Assembly (NCBI GenBank): GCA_022559845.1
Contig: CM040128.1
Span: 80,167,247-80,231,246, forward strand
From: Amorphophallus konjac
Taxonomy: Eukaryota > Streptophyta > Magnoliopsida > Alismatales > Araceae
Direction: 5' to 3'
DNA: 64,000 nt
Part shown: piece by piece, positions 1 to 9,479 of the stretch
Layout of the letters: the number at the start of each line of letters is the position of its first letter
Numbering within the stretch: position 1 is the first letter of the stretch
Notes under the pieces: model-generated
Database searches by the model: none
Told to the model about the DNA's origin: nothing
What the model saw: only the letters and a program-made list of their open reading frames with translations
Program-made: the position numbers and the translations under genes

Positions 1-1019
1 TGTTTCAACGCCCCTATACAGAGGCGTCATTTTTTTATTCTACGCCTTACACAAAGGCGTCATTTGGTTTCATTACTATTGATTCTGGCCATATCATGAT
101 CACTGATTACTGTGTTTTAACGCCCCTTCCCAGAGGCATCATTTCGTTATTTAACGCCTCATACCAAGGCATCTTTTTTCTGCTCGATGTTACTTACTAC
201 ACGATTTGACGCCTTCCACAGAAGCGTCCTTCACCGATTCAGCGCCTTATCACAAGGCGTCATTTTATTATCATCATTTTTATTTATACTGCGAGCACTG
301 TTCACTGCCATTTGACGCCCCTTCCCAGAGGCATTTTTCACAGGTACATCGCCTCACTCCAAGGCGCCATCTTATTGCTCCCTGTTTGCATTACTCACAG
401 TGATTAGCGACTGCAACGCAGACGCTACTTGTTGATATAGCGACCTGGTCTGGGTCGTCATTTTGTTCTGTGCCCACAGAACTGCTGTTTGTTGGTGTTT
501 ATTTGTCTGATCTATTTTGATATCACATGCTTGATATTGCCTGCATTAGGCTGCATCTAGGGCATTCGGTTTGGGAGACCTCCTCTCCCCACATTTTTTA
601 GGAGCTACACCCCTCTTGGTAAAGGAAGGACCCTCCTTTGAGCATTCCGTCTCATTGGACCGAAAATTCCTAAGCCAAGCCTCCGTAAGTCCTCGCACCC
701 GTGGATTCCCTCACGGACGCTAGACAGGTTGTACCATTGAAGTACCCGGAGTATAGTTGACCCATACGTTGGAAAGGAGAGAGAAAAATCTAGATACCCG
801 GAGATTATACCCAAAATTTCAACCAGGATCCACCTTCAAAAGAGGGAACCTAATATTGAACTCACCCTAATCTCCAAGGAAAATCTTAAAATTTTGGGCT
901 CATTACAACTTGTGTGTTTCTTTTGCTTGAGAAAGTGATATCTCTTGGCTATATCTCATTGTCGAAAATTCATTTCTTTCTCCTTAAGCATGAAATTGTG
1001 TTCAGGTAAAATCATCAAT
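1..1019 (+). repeat. Leader of element A with about nine GACGCC/GGCGTC inverted pairs
   Basis: Positions 7-465 hold about nine short inverted pairs, each about 20-28 nt, of the form ACGCC, 8-10 nt, GGCGT, usually followed by CATTT. Examples start near 7, 44, 121, 156, 209, 242, 315, 347 and 440. Positions 466-1019 hold no gene. A block at about 633-740 resembles a block in the LTR of element C (36897-37010). No primer-binding site is visible here, so the 5' LTR must lie further left. Confidence 0.7.
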
Positions 1020-2852
1020 ATGGCCAACTACGGATATACTTATGATGGTTATGAGGAGGGTCACTCTGACCCGTTCTATGAGGTTCCCTCTCAGGATCCT
1101 GTCTACTACGAGGGAAACTATATTTCCTCTTCCACCCAAGTCCACGTGGTGGACACCACTTCTTTAGAGGTTGAGCCTTCTTCCCAAGCTCAACCTACCA
1201 CTCAAAATACTTCAGGGGACACTTTCCCTTCTTTCAACTTCAACGAATTTATCAAAGCTCTTGCTCAGCTGGATGACTCCCAGCGCCAGGTGGCTCAAGC
1301 CCTCTTAAAAGGAAAGTCTATCCCGTCATCTTCTAACCCTCCCCAGGCCATGGGTGGCCACTCTGCTAGTTCTCCCAACGACCCGACGGTCGCACCTAGG
1401 GTGCCCTCGCGCCCATCAACTCCTATTATGACCATGCCGGCCCAACCGGCAAGTCACTCCATTGCTAGGCCTCAACAACCTCCTGTTTCTCAAATTTTGA
1501 GAAGGCCTATGACAAACCAATACTCTTTTCGTCCGGCCCCAGCCGAGTCCGATAACGATGCTATACTCCTCCAAAATATGGCTAGTATGGAGGAACAGCT
1601 TAAGAGGGTTACTGCATCCAAGGTCGCTCCTAAAATTATGCTCCCCCCTATGCCAGTTTTTCACCTACCCCCGTCTGAAATGCCGAATTTCCGACGGTAC
1701 AATGGAACGGGTAATCCGCACATCCACGTGAAAGACTTCTTATATGAGGCATCATTCTGGCAAGATAACAAGACTTCTCTGGCTTATCTCTTTAGGCGGT
1801 CTTTGGATGGACCGGCACTGGAATGGTTTTATTCCTTGGAGCCGGCTGATGCCGGCGATTTTGATATAGTTCAACAGAAGTTCTTGCAGAAGTATAAGGA
1901 CCGTGTGGGTCCCTCCTTGTCTGTTACTGACCTGGTTGCCGAAAAGATGAAGCCCGAGGAGGACTTCATTTTATTTGCTGATAGGTGGAAAGCTATGGCC
2001 GAAAAATTAAAAGACACACTGTCAGAAATGGAGCAAGTGAAGATGATTATATCAAACTCCACTCCACAATTCCGTCATATTTTAGCCATGAACAAACTGA
2101 GCACTATGGAAGAGCTCTATGAAAGAGCTAGGTATATACAGACTCAGATGAAAGACTCACCTCTTATGGGCATGTTTGAACCAAGGCCAAAGGTAATAAA
2201 GAGGAACATTAATATTGGCAATACTGGTGCGACCACTGAAGGCACTGTTACTAATGAGCAGGTGAGAGCGTTCGGCAATTCCACACCCTTCCGCCACCCT
2301 CCAAACCAAGGGCCATCACCACAACAGCCCACCTTCCAGAACCAAGTCCACCAGCCAAATAATAACCCTCCTCAGACCTTACGGCCTCTTCCACCTCCTC
2401 AACAACAACCCCATTTTGCTCCACAAAACCAACCCTCACAGTACCACCAAGTGCCCCCACCGGCCAATTATACACCACAACAACTGCAACAATCAAGAAG
2501 GCCATTGGGTCCCCGAAGAGCACAATACTTTCCCCTACCCGAAAGCCTATTAGATATCTTCAATGCTCTCATGGTAGCCAACCTGCTTACCTTGCCTAAA
2601 GAAAGAACAATATGGCCACAACATGTAGACACCTCCCGATATTGTGTCTTCCATCGGCAGCCAGGGCATAACATAGATCATTGCTTTCACTTCAAGGATT
2701 ACATACATGATATGAATGATCAGGGAGATATTGATTGGGATGAGATGAGGAGGGTTATTGCTACTTTAAAGGCTCGAAGGCCTCCTCGGCAACCATCGGC
2801 TCAGCAGCTCCCGCAGCAAGGTCGGCAACAACAAGTTCCCCAACAACAGTAG
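1020..2852 (+). CDS. gag: Gag polyprotein of element A (Tat lineage)
   Basis: This is the capsid/nucleocapsid precursor that packages element RNA in the cytoplasm. The central part (about residues 220-385 from the ATG at 1020) is a Retrotrans_gag-type capsid core with an aromatic-rich segment (EWFYSLEP) and the block LYERARYIQTQM. The C-terminal half is rich in Pro and Gln and holds a Tat-type zinc knuckle (CVFHRQPGHNIDHC, about residues 543-556). The frame is open upstream to 945 but only through a TTG. ATGs lie at 990 and 1020; I prefer 1020, where the acidic, tyrosine-rich N-terminus begins. It ends in a single TAG at 2850-2852, and the same frame reopens at once as the protease ORF, so stop readthrough is possible. 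The length fits Tat Gags and I see no internal damage. Confidence 0.85.
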   Translation: MANYGYTYDGYEEGHSDPFYEVPSQDPVYYEGNYISSSTQVHVVDTTSLEVEPSSQAQPTTQNTSGDTFPSFNFNEFIKALAQLDDSQRQVAQALLKGKSIPSSSNPPQAMGGHSASSPNDPTVAPRVPSRPSTPIMTMPAQPASHSIARPQQPPVSQILRRPMTNQYSFRPAPAESDNDAILLQNMASMEEQLKRVTASKVAPKIMLPPMPVFHLPPSEMPNFRRYNGTGNPHIHVKDFLYEASFWQDNKTSLAYLFRRSLDGPALEWFYSLEPADAGDFDIVQQKFLQKYKDRVGPSLSVTDLVAEKMKPEEDFILFADRWKAMAEKLKDTLSEMEQVKMIISNSTPQFRHILAMNKLSTMEELYERARYIQTQMKDSPLMGMFEPRPKVIKRNINIGNTGATTEGTVTNEQVRAFGNSTPFRHPPNQGPSPQQPTFQNQVHQPNNNPPQTLRPLPPPQQQPHFAPQNQPSQYHQVPPPANYTPQQLQQSRRPLGPRRAQYFPLPESLLDIFNALMVANLLTLPKERTIWPQHVDTSRYCVFHRQPGHNIDHCFHFKDYIHDMNDQGDIDWDEMRRVIATLKARRPPRQPSAQQLPQQGRQQQVPQQQ

Positions 2853-4769
2853 GCTCCTGCACCCCCGCCGAATATGGGGATTGTCAATAATCCGCTACCG
2901 GAGCACCCGGTTCAAAATCAACAAGTAAACCTTGTCACCTCGATCCATGAAGTGGAGAGAGGGCAGGATTGGCATAAGGAAAATGCCTCTGTCGGGGCTA
3001 TTAATCAAAACTCCAATCAACCACAACCACCTCCATTGTTAAGAAGGCTTCATCCTGTACCCCTTTCCCAACCACCACGTCCCCTTATACGTTCCAGCAC
3101 TCCAGGGCCATTCAACCCTAACCCTACTGCTTCACGGCCTCTTCTTTTACACCAACCCACGAATTCTCCTTCACCCCAAAACCCTCCACCAAATAGGCCT
3201 CCCCTTATCCGCCCCTCGCCGGTAATCATCGTCCCTCCTGTTTCGCCACCATCTACCCCATCCACCATCATGCTTCCAAGGCCCCTCCTTGTCACTCGAT
3301 CCCCGTCGCCACATTCTGATAACCCCCAGCCGGCAAGACCTCTTATAAGAACTCCTCCTTCTACCAATCCAACACCCGCACCCGATACTATTCCCTCTAC
3401 TTCTTCTACCCCTTCACCTACCCTAGGCCCGACAGAGGCTCTGAAAATAATGGTGCTCCGTAGTGGACGGATGTTTCACCGAGTGTTTCCCCAGCGGGAG
3501 CAGGAGCCAGTACAAGAACAAGAACAAGAGCCTACACCGGGCACGAAATATGATTTATTGAAGCATTTGGACAGAACATCGGCCCGAATTTCTATTTTGG
3601 AATTAATTAAGAGATCTACTACACATCAGCTGGCGTTGAAACAATACTTGCAAAAAGTAATGGTCAATGAAGACATTCCTGCTGAACAAGTCACTACGGT
3701 TTTGAATCCAGCCAGCAATCAACCGGCTATCACTTTCTACGAACATGAATTGGCTCCGCAGTCGGCCAGAAAATATGCATTATGTATCACCATTGACATT
3801 AACAAGATAGCTATAAAACAATGTTTGATTGATACTGGGGCATCCATTAATGTTCTGCCACCAAGTACTTTAAAAATGTGTGGCATTCCAGAGAGTCAAA
3901 TCCGGCCATCTACAATTACCGTCACAGCTTACGATAATACCAAAAAGCCGCCATTGGGAATGATCACCTTAAAAGTTGGTTTGGGTCCCGTAACAGTTAC
4001 AGCAGATTTCCACATTTTAGACATGGATCCGACATTTAATGACATCTTGGGCCGTCCTTATATTCAAGAACTTGATGTTGTACCCTCCACGAACCATCAA
4101 TGCATAAAGTTTCCATACAAAGGGTGCATTATCAAAGTTACTAGCATGCCCATCTTACCGGTAGAAGACATACATTCAGCAACTTCAGTGCCTTCCATGT
4201 GGCCTTCTAATAGGCCTTTGCTTTCAGTATTGGATGTTGCCGACCTGCGGCAAGATTTGTTAAGACCCCCAGTCACTAAGCCAGCCTCACCTCTAATGAC
4301 ACCCCTGCCTCCCCAAGGAAAGAAAAAGAAAAACATGATGAACACACCAGGATGGAATATTCTGATGAAAATGGGGTATAAAACGGGTAAAGGCCTGGGT
4401 GTTAATCTTCAAGGGGGAGTCAAGCCCGTCAGGCATCAAAAGATGATTCCTCGAGGTGGCCTAGGGTACAAAGGGTCAGGTAAAGACAAGGATGAAAATG
4501 AGCCATGGGCCGTGATGACTTCTACACTTAAAATGGATCGCCAACCTCTTACATGGACTTTGCAAACACACTTCATCAAGGGTGGCATCCAAAATGGCCA
4601 GCAAACTACATTAATTACTTCAATACTGGATTATCGAGACATACATGCAAGACAGTTTGCTCGTCACATAGCCCCACTGGCTACTTACAAGGCCCTGGAA
4701 TCCTTACGGCTGATAAAAGAAGAAAGATGGATGACCCCGAATGTCACTGGTATAGATGGTTTGATATGA
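2853..4769 (+). CDS. Protease region of element A with a G-patch domain
   Basis: The frame continues directly from gag after one TAG; the first ATG is at 2874. The first 200 or so codons are a proline-rich linker. A retropepsin-type aspartic protease follows, with active site DTGASINVLP near 3832-3861 and the distal motif ILGRPYIQ near 4048. It would cleave the Gag-Pol polyprotein inside the particle. At about 4345-4470 lies a G-patch (GWNILMKMGYKTGKGLG and a second glycine cluster GGLGYKG), a nucleic-acid-binding module also known after the protease of betaretroviruses. The ORF ends at a TGA, and a continuation is open in another frame (4553-5287), so a frameshift, an intron or decay breaks the link to RT. 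Confidence 0.8.
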   Translation, partial: APAPPPNMGIVNNPLPEHPVQNQQVNLVTSIHEVERGQDWHKENASVGAINQNSNQPQPPPLLRRLHPVPLSQPPRPLIRSSTPGPFNPNPTASRPLLLHQPTNSPSPQNPPPNRPPLIRPSPVIIVPPVSPPSTPSTIMLPRPLLVTRSPSPHSDNPQPARPLIRTPPSTNPTPAPDTIPSTSSTPSPTLGPTEALKIMVLRSGRMFHRVFPQREQEPVQEQEQEPTPGTKYDLLKHLDRTSARISILELIKRSTTHQLALKQYLQKVMVNEDIPAEQVTTVLNPASNQPAITFYEHELAPQSARKYALCITIDINKIAIKQCLIDTGASINVLPPSTLKMCGIPESQIRPSTITVTAYDNTKKPPLGMITLKVGLGPVTVTADFHILDMDPTFNDILGRPYIQELDVVPSTNHQCIKFPYKGCIIKVTSMPILPVEDIHSATSVPSMWPSNRPLLSVLDVADLRQDLLRPPVTKPASPLMTPLPPQGKKKKNMMNTPGWNILMKMGYKTGKGLGVNLQGGVKPVRHQKMIPRGGLGYKGSGKDKDENEPWAVMTSTLKMDRQPLTWTLQTHFIKGGIQNGQQTTLITSILDYRDIHARQFARHIAPLATYKALESLRLIKEERWMTPNVTGIDGLI

Positions 4770-5432
4770 ATGACATTACCATTGCTTTAAGCCGACTGTT
4801 CATGCCGACTGATCCGGAATGGCCGCCGTTAATTCATGAGCTAATTGAGAAGCCAGCAGTAATTACAGACAAGAGGCAGTTGTTAAGTGATTATACAGAT
4901 ACTGGAGTGCCTGATGTCCCATTTGAGGAGGGCTTCAACATAGACAGGCTGTGGGCCGGCCTCTTCTTTGTCAAGACCATTCATCCAACGGCTTTGGTCC
5001 GTTTGTTCAGTAAAATGTTTTACTCGGACATCCCTAGACCACCCGCGGTCTTAATAACTTTATCTCCAAATTCATTTCCGACTTCTCCATTAATTCCTCC
5101 CTTGCTCCTCGAGCAATTTTCCAAATTCCTCATCACGCCCCCGCACGGGCCATCACCCATTCAATCTTTTGTCAATCTTTCAATTTCAACTCCTCCTTAT
5201 GTTCCTCCCTCTCATTGCCTTCTTCTTGAAAATGAAAACGAAAAAAAATGCCAAAATTCAAAATTTCCAATCTTTCATCTCCATTGAGGAGACCTCCTAT
5301 CTTCTTCCTGAGTGTGTCCCGACCCAGGGGCCGCTCTTCCAGGATTCATTAGGGGACCTTCCCTACCCCTCCGGTTAGGGGTCCTCATCTGTATCTCCTA
5401 ATGTACCCATCTTTTCCTCACCTCCTTCATCT
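4770..5432 (+). pseudogene. Broken link between protease and RT in element A
   Basis: No single frame crosses this stretch. One frame (open 4553-5287) carries a plausible acidic and hydrophobic polypeptide (WYRWFDMND, then ALSRLFMPTDPEWPP), then degrades into low-complexity Pro/Ser/Phe sequence. A TAG at 5376-5378 lies in the frame used by RT downstream. Tat relatives such as Ogre have an intron between protease and RT, so part of this may be intronic. I cannot tell an intron from decay here. No known domain is recognised. Confidence 0.45.
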
Positions 5433-6174
5433 TTGACGAATTCTAGTGATCAGGCTAGTTGTTCTTACTCTTCTAATTTTAAGACTCATGGGGTAGCTTC
5501 ACATAAGAGATCCAAGGGTAAGCAGATTCCCCGTAGATTCTTGTTGGAATTAGCTAGATGGTGTTGGGCATGCTTAGCTCTTCCCGAATTTTTGGAGAAT
5601 CTGATTATCCTGCCGGAAGTAGAATATGAGGATACTTGTGTTTTTAATGAGGGTTTTGGTGTTTATGAGATAATGAATGATGAAGACCCTATTGAAGAGG
5701 GGGATGAAGGTTATGAAGAATATGAGGACGAGGCCGATGCTTTTGCTAGTGGCATGAGAAGATTCGATGAGCCATCAGCCTTAGTAGAAGAGCCTACCAA
5801 AGAAATAAATCTGGGTACTGGAGAAGACCCTAGGATTGTCCTCATTAGTAAGAACTTGCCGCCCTCCGAAGAAGAGGCACTCATTTTGGTTCTGCAAGAA
5901 TATAAGGACACGTTCGCATGGAGTTATGAAGATATGCCTGGACTAGACCCTGCGCTCGTTGAACATCGACTTACGCTTAAGCCAGGATCCATTCCGGTTA
6001 AACAGCGGTTGAGACGTTTCCACCCTAATATGGCATTAAAAATGAAAGAAGAGGTCGATAAGCTCCATAAGGCTAGATTTGTCAGAGTTGTCCTCTATCC
6101 CAATTGGGTGGCTAACATCATCCCAGTCATGAAGAAAGATGGAAAGGTGCGGATTTGTATAGACTTTCGGGACC
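5433..6174 (+). pseudogene. pol: N-terminal part of reverse transcriptase of element A, cut by element E
   Basis: After an acidic linker (runs of Glu/Asp near 5690-5750), the classic gypsy RT entry appears: YKDTFAWSYEDMPGLDP, then the basic segment PVKQRLRRFHP, then VANIIPVMKKDGKVRICIDFRDL. The reading frame stops abruptly at 6174 because element E starts at 6175. When E and one copy of the GGACC duplication are ignored, the frame continues in register at 9480 with the next RT residues (NHACPKDDFPLP). The break is therefore caused only by insertion. The function was RNA-to-DNA synthesis. Confidence 0.85.
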
Positions 6175-6523
6175 TGTGGACGTCAAAAAATGATGATGAT
6201 CATACGTCATGCACGTCTCAGCACTCGAGAGCGAGTCGAAGATGGAAAGGCTGAATAAACCCTGTGCCTCCTCCAAGAAGGACGAATACCTACCCGGTGC
6301 TCCGCCACCCAACAAAGAAGCCCCTCGGGTTGAAGAGCTAGCCCTGGCTCCCAAGTCGGCAATCCCGAAGGTCGAATCAAAGAAACTCAGGAGTTCGAAC
6401 GCCTGCTTGGCATACACCGAAAATCACTCAAAGCCCTGAATCGAGACTCGGAGGCTCATAACTAAAGCAACACAGGAGGGCAAGCATATGTCCGAATCGC
6501 CACTAAGCTGGGAGGGAGCCCTT

Positions 6524-6722
6524 TGACGCTTAAACCGGCGCGCCCCTAAGGGGGCCTTAAACCGGCGCGCCCCTTCACAAGATGCTAGTCTGGCGCGCCC
6601 CATTATATGCTATAATATGAACTCCCTTGCTTTTGTTAAAATGGTGCCACCACCTTTATGTTAAAACGGCGCGCTCCCCTTGAAGGGCCACCCCTTTGAA
6701 TGCACTAAATCGGCGCGCCTAT
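6524..6722. repeat. GGCGCGCC palindrome cluster 1 in element E
   Basis: The 8-bp palindrome GGCGCGCC, usually as AAACCGGCGCGCCCC, occurs near 6536, 6563, 6592 and 6711, with a variant GGCGCGCT near 6668. The spacers are unrelated, so this is a scattered motif cluster and not a simple tandem repeat. Confidence 0.75.
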
Positions 6723-7234
6723 TTTGGAGTGATAATACGGCCTGCTTAGTTTAAAATCAATCTTTTCTCTGAAGCATTTACCCAGCACCGCAACCAACCC
6801 GTCCCGTCATCAATACGGTCCCCTGTTTCCTGGGAACTGCATGATGACGAACAAGCCTGAAGTGGTTAAAACTCCCACTTCGATCCGACCGGCAACCGAG
6901 CATATGCCGTGAATGGAACCAACCGAGCCCTGCACCGCCGAACGCTCATTCCGTCGAGCGGCCGCCCATTCTCCTGCAAATGATGAAGGCAACGTGGCTC
7001 GCGGTGGATATGCCAACGGAGGAGGAGGCCATGCCTCAGCCCCCCCCCCTCCCGGTCACACTAGAGCCTCGGCGGAGGTGACGTCGACAGCAGCAACAAG
7101 GCCACGACAATAGCAACAGCAGCAGGGCAACGTCATCAACGTCAGCAGCAGCAGTGGTGGTTGAGGGAAACAAGGAACCAACGGGAGGAAGAAAGATCCA
7201 GAGGGCATTCCTCCAAAACAGGGCCTCCGGCCCC

Positions 7235-7242
7235 TATAAAAG
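7235..7242 (+). promoter_or_regulatory. TATA box of element E LTR
   Basis: TATAAAAG lies in a GC-rich setting about 1.06 kb into the LTR, where an LTR core promoter is expected. No other good candidate lies near it. It is a prediction from the motif alone. Confidence 0.5.
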
Positions 7243-8141
7243 GAGCGCCCAAGCGAAGCTTAAATCGAGTTGGAAGATTAGAGGGTTGGACAACTCTCGG
7301 AAGCCTGGAGAGCATAAGCTTTTCTTCTGAGAGAAACACCTTGAAGCCCGAAGCCAGTGTTCCTGTGAGAGCGAAGTGAAGTGAGAAAAGAGAAGGAGAG
7401 AGCAGAGAGTGAGGTGGGGGAGATACAGCTCTCCCCTCCCCTTTGTTTCTTTTTCCTTTCCTCCGATGTATTCTTCCGTTTGGTTCCTTTCTTTAGATGC
7501 ATGAAGAGCCCATGTATTTGCACCCCCCTCGTGGTGAAATGAAAATGATCCTTCGGTCGATCCTCTTTTTTTGATATGTTGCGTCTTCTTCTCCCCCTTC
7601 GGAATACGTTCAGGCTGTAGCCCCCTTTCTACTCGGCCTCCAGCTCCCCACTTGTTCCCCTTTAAGGGATCATTGCCCGTGAGTCGTGAGAGCTTTCGAA
7701 GGCTAGTCCCCAAGCTTTCCCACACTCACACTCGGGTTATCGGACCGCGTGAGGTCTGCATTTTGAGGTTCACCCTGGAGCAATCCAGTTGGTGTTCTTC
7801 TATTTTCCCTGGCAAGCGTAAGTCCGGGGGAGGTGCTGCCCAAATTTTGCCAGGATTAAGAACATACAAGAACAAACGAACAAGCCATTCTCTGAGGGCC
7901 AGAACATCATATGCTTGAATCCTCTGCATCAAACTGGACTGCCCTGCACACAAACCCTTCTAACGAAACAATTGAATCATCACGCTAATCCACTTGAATA
8001 AACAATTAAAACACTTAAATCTTCTTTCCACAAACATAATCCATCAATAAGATGAACAACCAATCAATAAATTAACTTGCAGTTTAAAGAAAGAAGAAAC
8101 AGAGCACAGAAGAATGAAAGAAAACCTCCCAGAGCTTAACC

Positions 8142-8467
8142 CGGCGCCCCCTAATCCGGCGTGGGCTAATCCGGCGCGGTACCCCCCCCGCGCCGGATTA
8201 GCTCCACACTCAAATCCTCTTCGGAATTCCTGAGCTCAAACCGGCGCGCCCCCCTTTTAATGCCCAAACCGGCGCGCCTCCTCTTTTTTAGCCTATTCCG
8301 GCGCGCCCCTGGCCCCTCTTCCTTCTTGCCATATAACCGGCGCACCCCCCTTTCTTGGCCTTGGGCCGGCGCGCCCCCTTGCAGTTCTTATTCCGGCGCG
8401 CACAACCCTTTGCTCTCCCTTAACCGGCGCGCCCATCCCTTGGCTTCTCCCTTAAACCGGCGTGCCT
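8142..8467. repeat. GGCGCGCC palindrome cluster 2 in element E
   Basis: About ten copies of CCGGCGCGCC or close variants occur every 30-45 bp, mostly introduced by AA or TT (AAACCGG, ATTCCGG, TTAACCGG). One stretch (8165-8205) holds CCGGCGCGG facing CCGCGCCGG as a longer inverted pair around a C run. Confidence 0.75.
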
Positions 8468-9393
8468 AAAAGAGGAAGGTTCAAATAAAAAGAAGAATGC
8501 AAAGATCAATGCCAAAAAAAAAGAAAGGAACTCTATTACCCGCGCTTCAATTAAAATTTTGTTCCGGGGGCGCTGCCCCCGGAAACCCCCGCAAGGGGCA
8601 TTGCCCCCTTGACCCCCGCGACCTGACCGCGTAGGTCGATCCGCGTACGAGGGCGCACGTTGTCGAGTTTGGGCTTTACACTTAACAACCCGCTCCCCCG
8701 GACTGTGCGTGAAGAGGAAAGCAATGATGCCCCGTGGTATTGGACGTGGACCTCGGGATCCCCGACATGGTCATGATCCGTGCACCTCTTGGGCCGATAG
8801 TTCATCAGCTTGACCCACTTCTTCCGGAATCCGATCCCGTACCCATATGAAACGTGTCGTACCTACGGCAGATATCCGAATGTCTTTGTTGATATCTTCG
8901 ATGCTTCGAATATGGACTCTCGACCGAATACTGGATGGTCCGTTAGTGATTGATACATATATACCGGGATCTAATCCCGCACTTGCATTAAATTTGCCAC
9001 ACTCGCAGCAAGTATTTGTATGGTTTTGAACACCGTTTTGCATACCGATGCGGAGGGTTTAAATCATGTCAACCCAACTCGCATGCTTTAATGAAAAAAT
9101 GATCTTTAGGTCATTTGGCCCCTTTTCTTGGCGATTAATCAGAGGTCTTCCCCTCTCCGAGGGGATGTAATTAACGTCGCGGCCTTTATGGTGCGGCGGG
9201 TCTCCAGTCCCGACCCGATATCCACAATCGTCTGATTAGTCAGACGGAGCGCACCCCGGGCTTCGGACCACTCCAGTCTTGAAGCCCGAACACATTGTCA
9301 CCTAGGTGACTGGCACACCCTCGCACTAGATAAACCGATAAAAAGAACACCCCGATATCTTTCACGAACACGAAATCCAGTGCGTTCCACAAG

Positions 9394-9412
9394 TTGGCAC
9401 GCCCGGTGGGAC
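9394..9412 (+). other. Primer-binding-site-like sequence of element E
   Basis: TTGGCACGCCCGGTGGGAC starts two bases after the LTR end TCCACA. Its position and TGG start are those of a minus-strand primer site. The matching tRNA was not checked. Confidence 0.6.
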
Positions 9413-9479
9413 AGATAATCCCGAATCAAAAGAACACATGATATTTTTATACTCGAAATCCAGTGCGTTCCACAGGACC

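Larger units (their letters stand above)
6175..9474 (+). mobile_element. Element E: long-LTR element collapsed to one LTR, nested in A's RT gene
   Basis: The ends are TGTGGA and TCCACA, flanked by the direct repeat GGACC (6170-6174 and 9475-9479). One LTR spans 6175-9391. It is followed by AG and a primer-site-like sequence (9394-9412), then by about 62 bp that repeat the last 63 bp of the LTR (9329-9391 against 9413-9474, both ending in CCAGTGCGTTCCACA). This looks like 5' LTR, primer site and the tail of a 3' LTR, with everything between deleted. No coding domain is recognisable in the 3.3 kb. The insertion breaks A's RT, so E is younger than A. Confidence 0.85.

Noticed and set aside
7161..7918. 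Several 70-160-codon ORFs in element E
   Set aside because: They overlap on both strands within an LTR around its promoter and show no domain or codon pattern.
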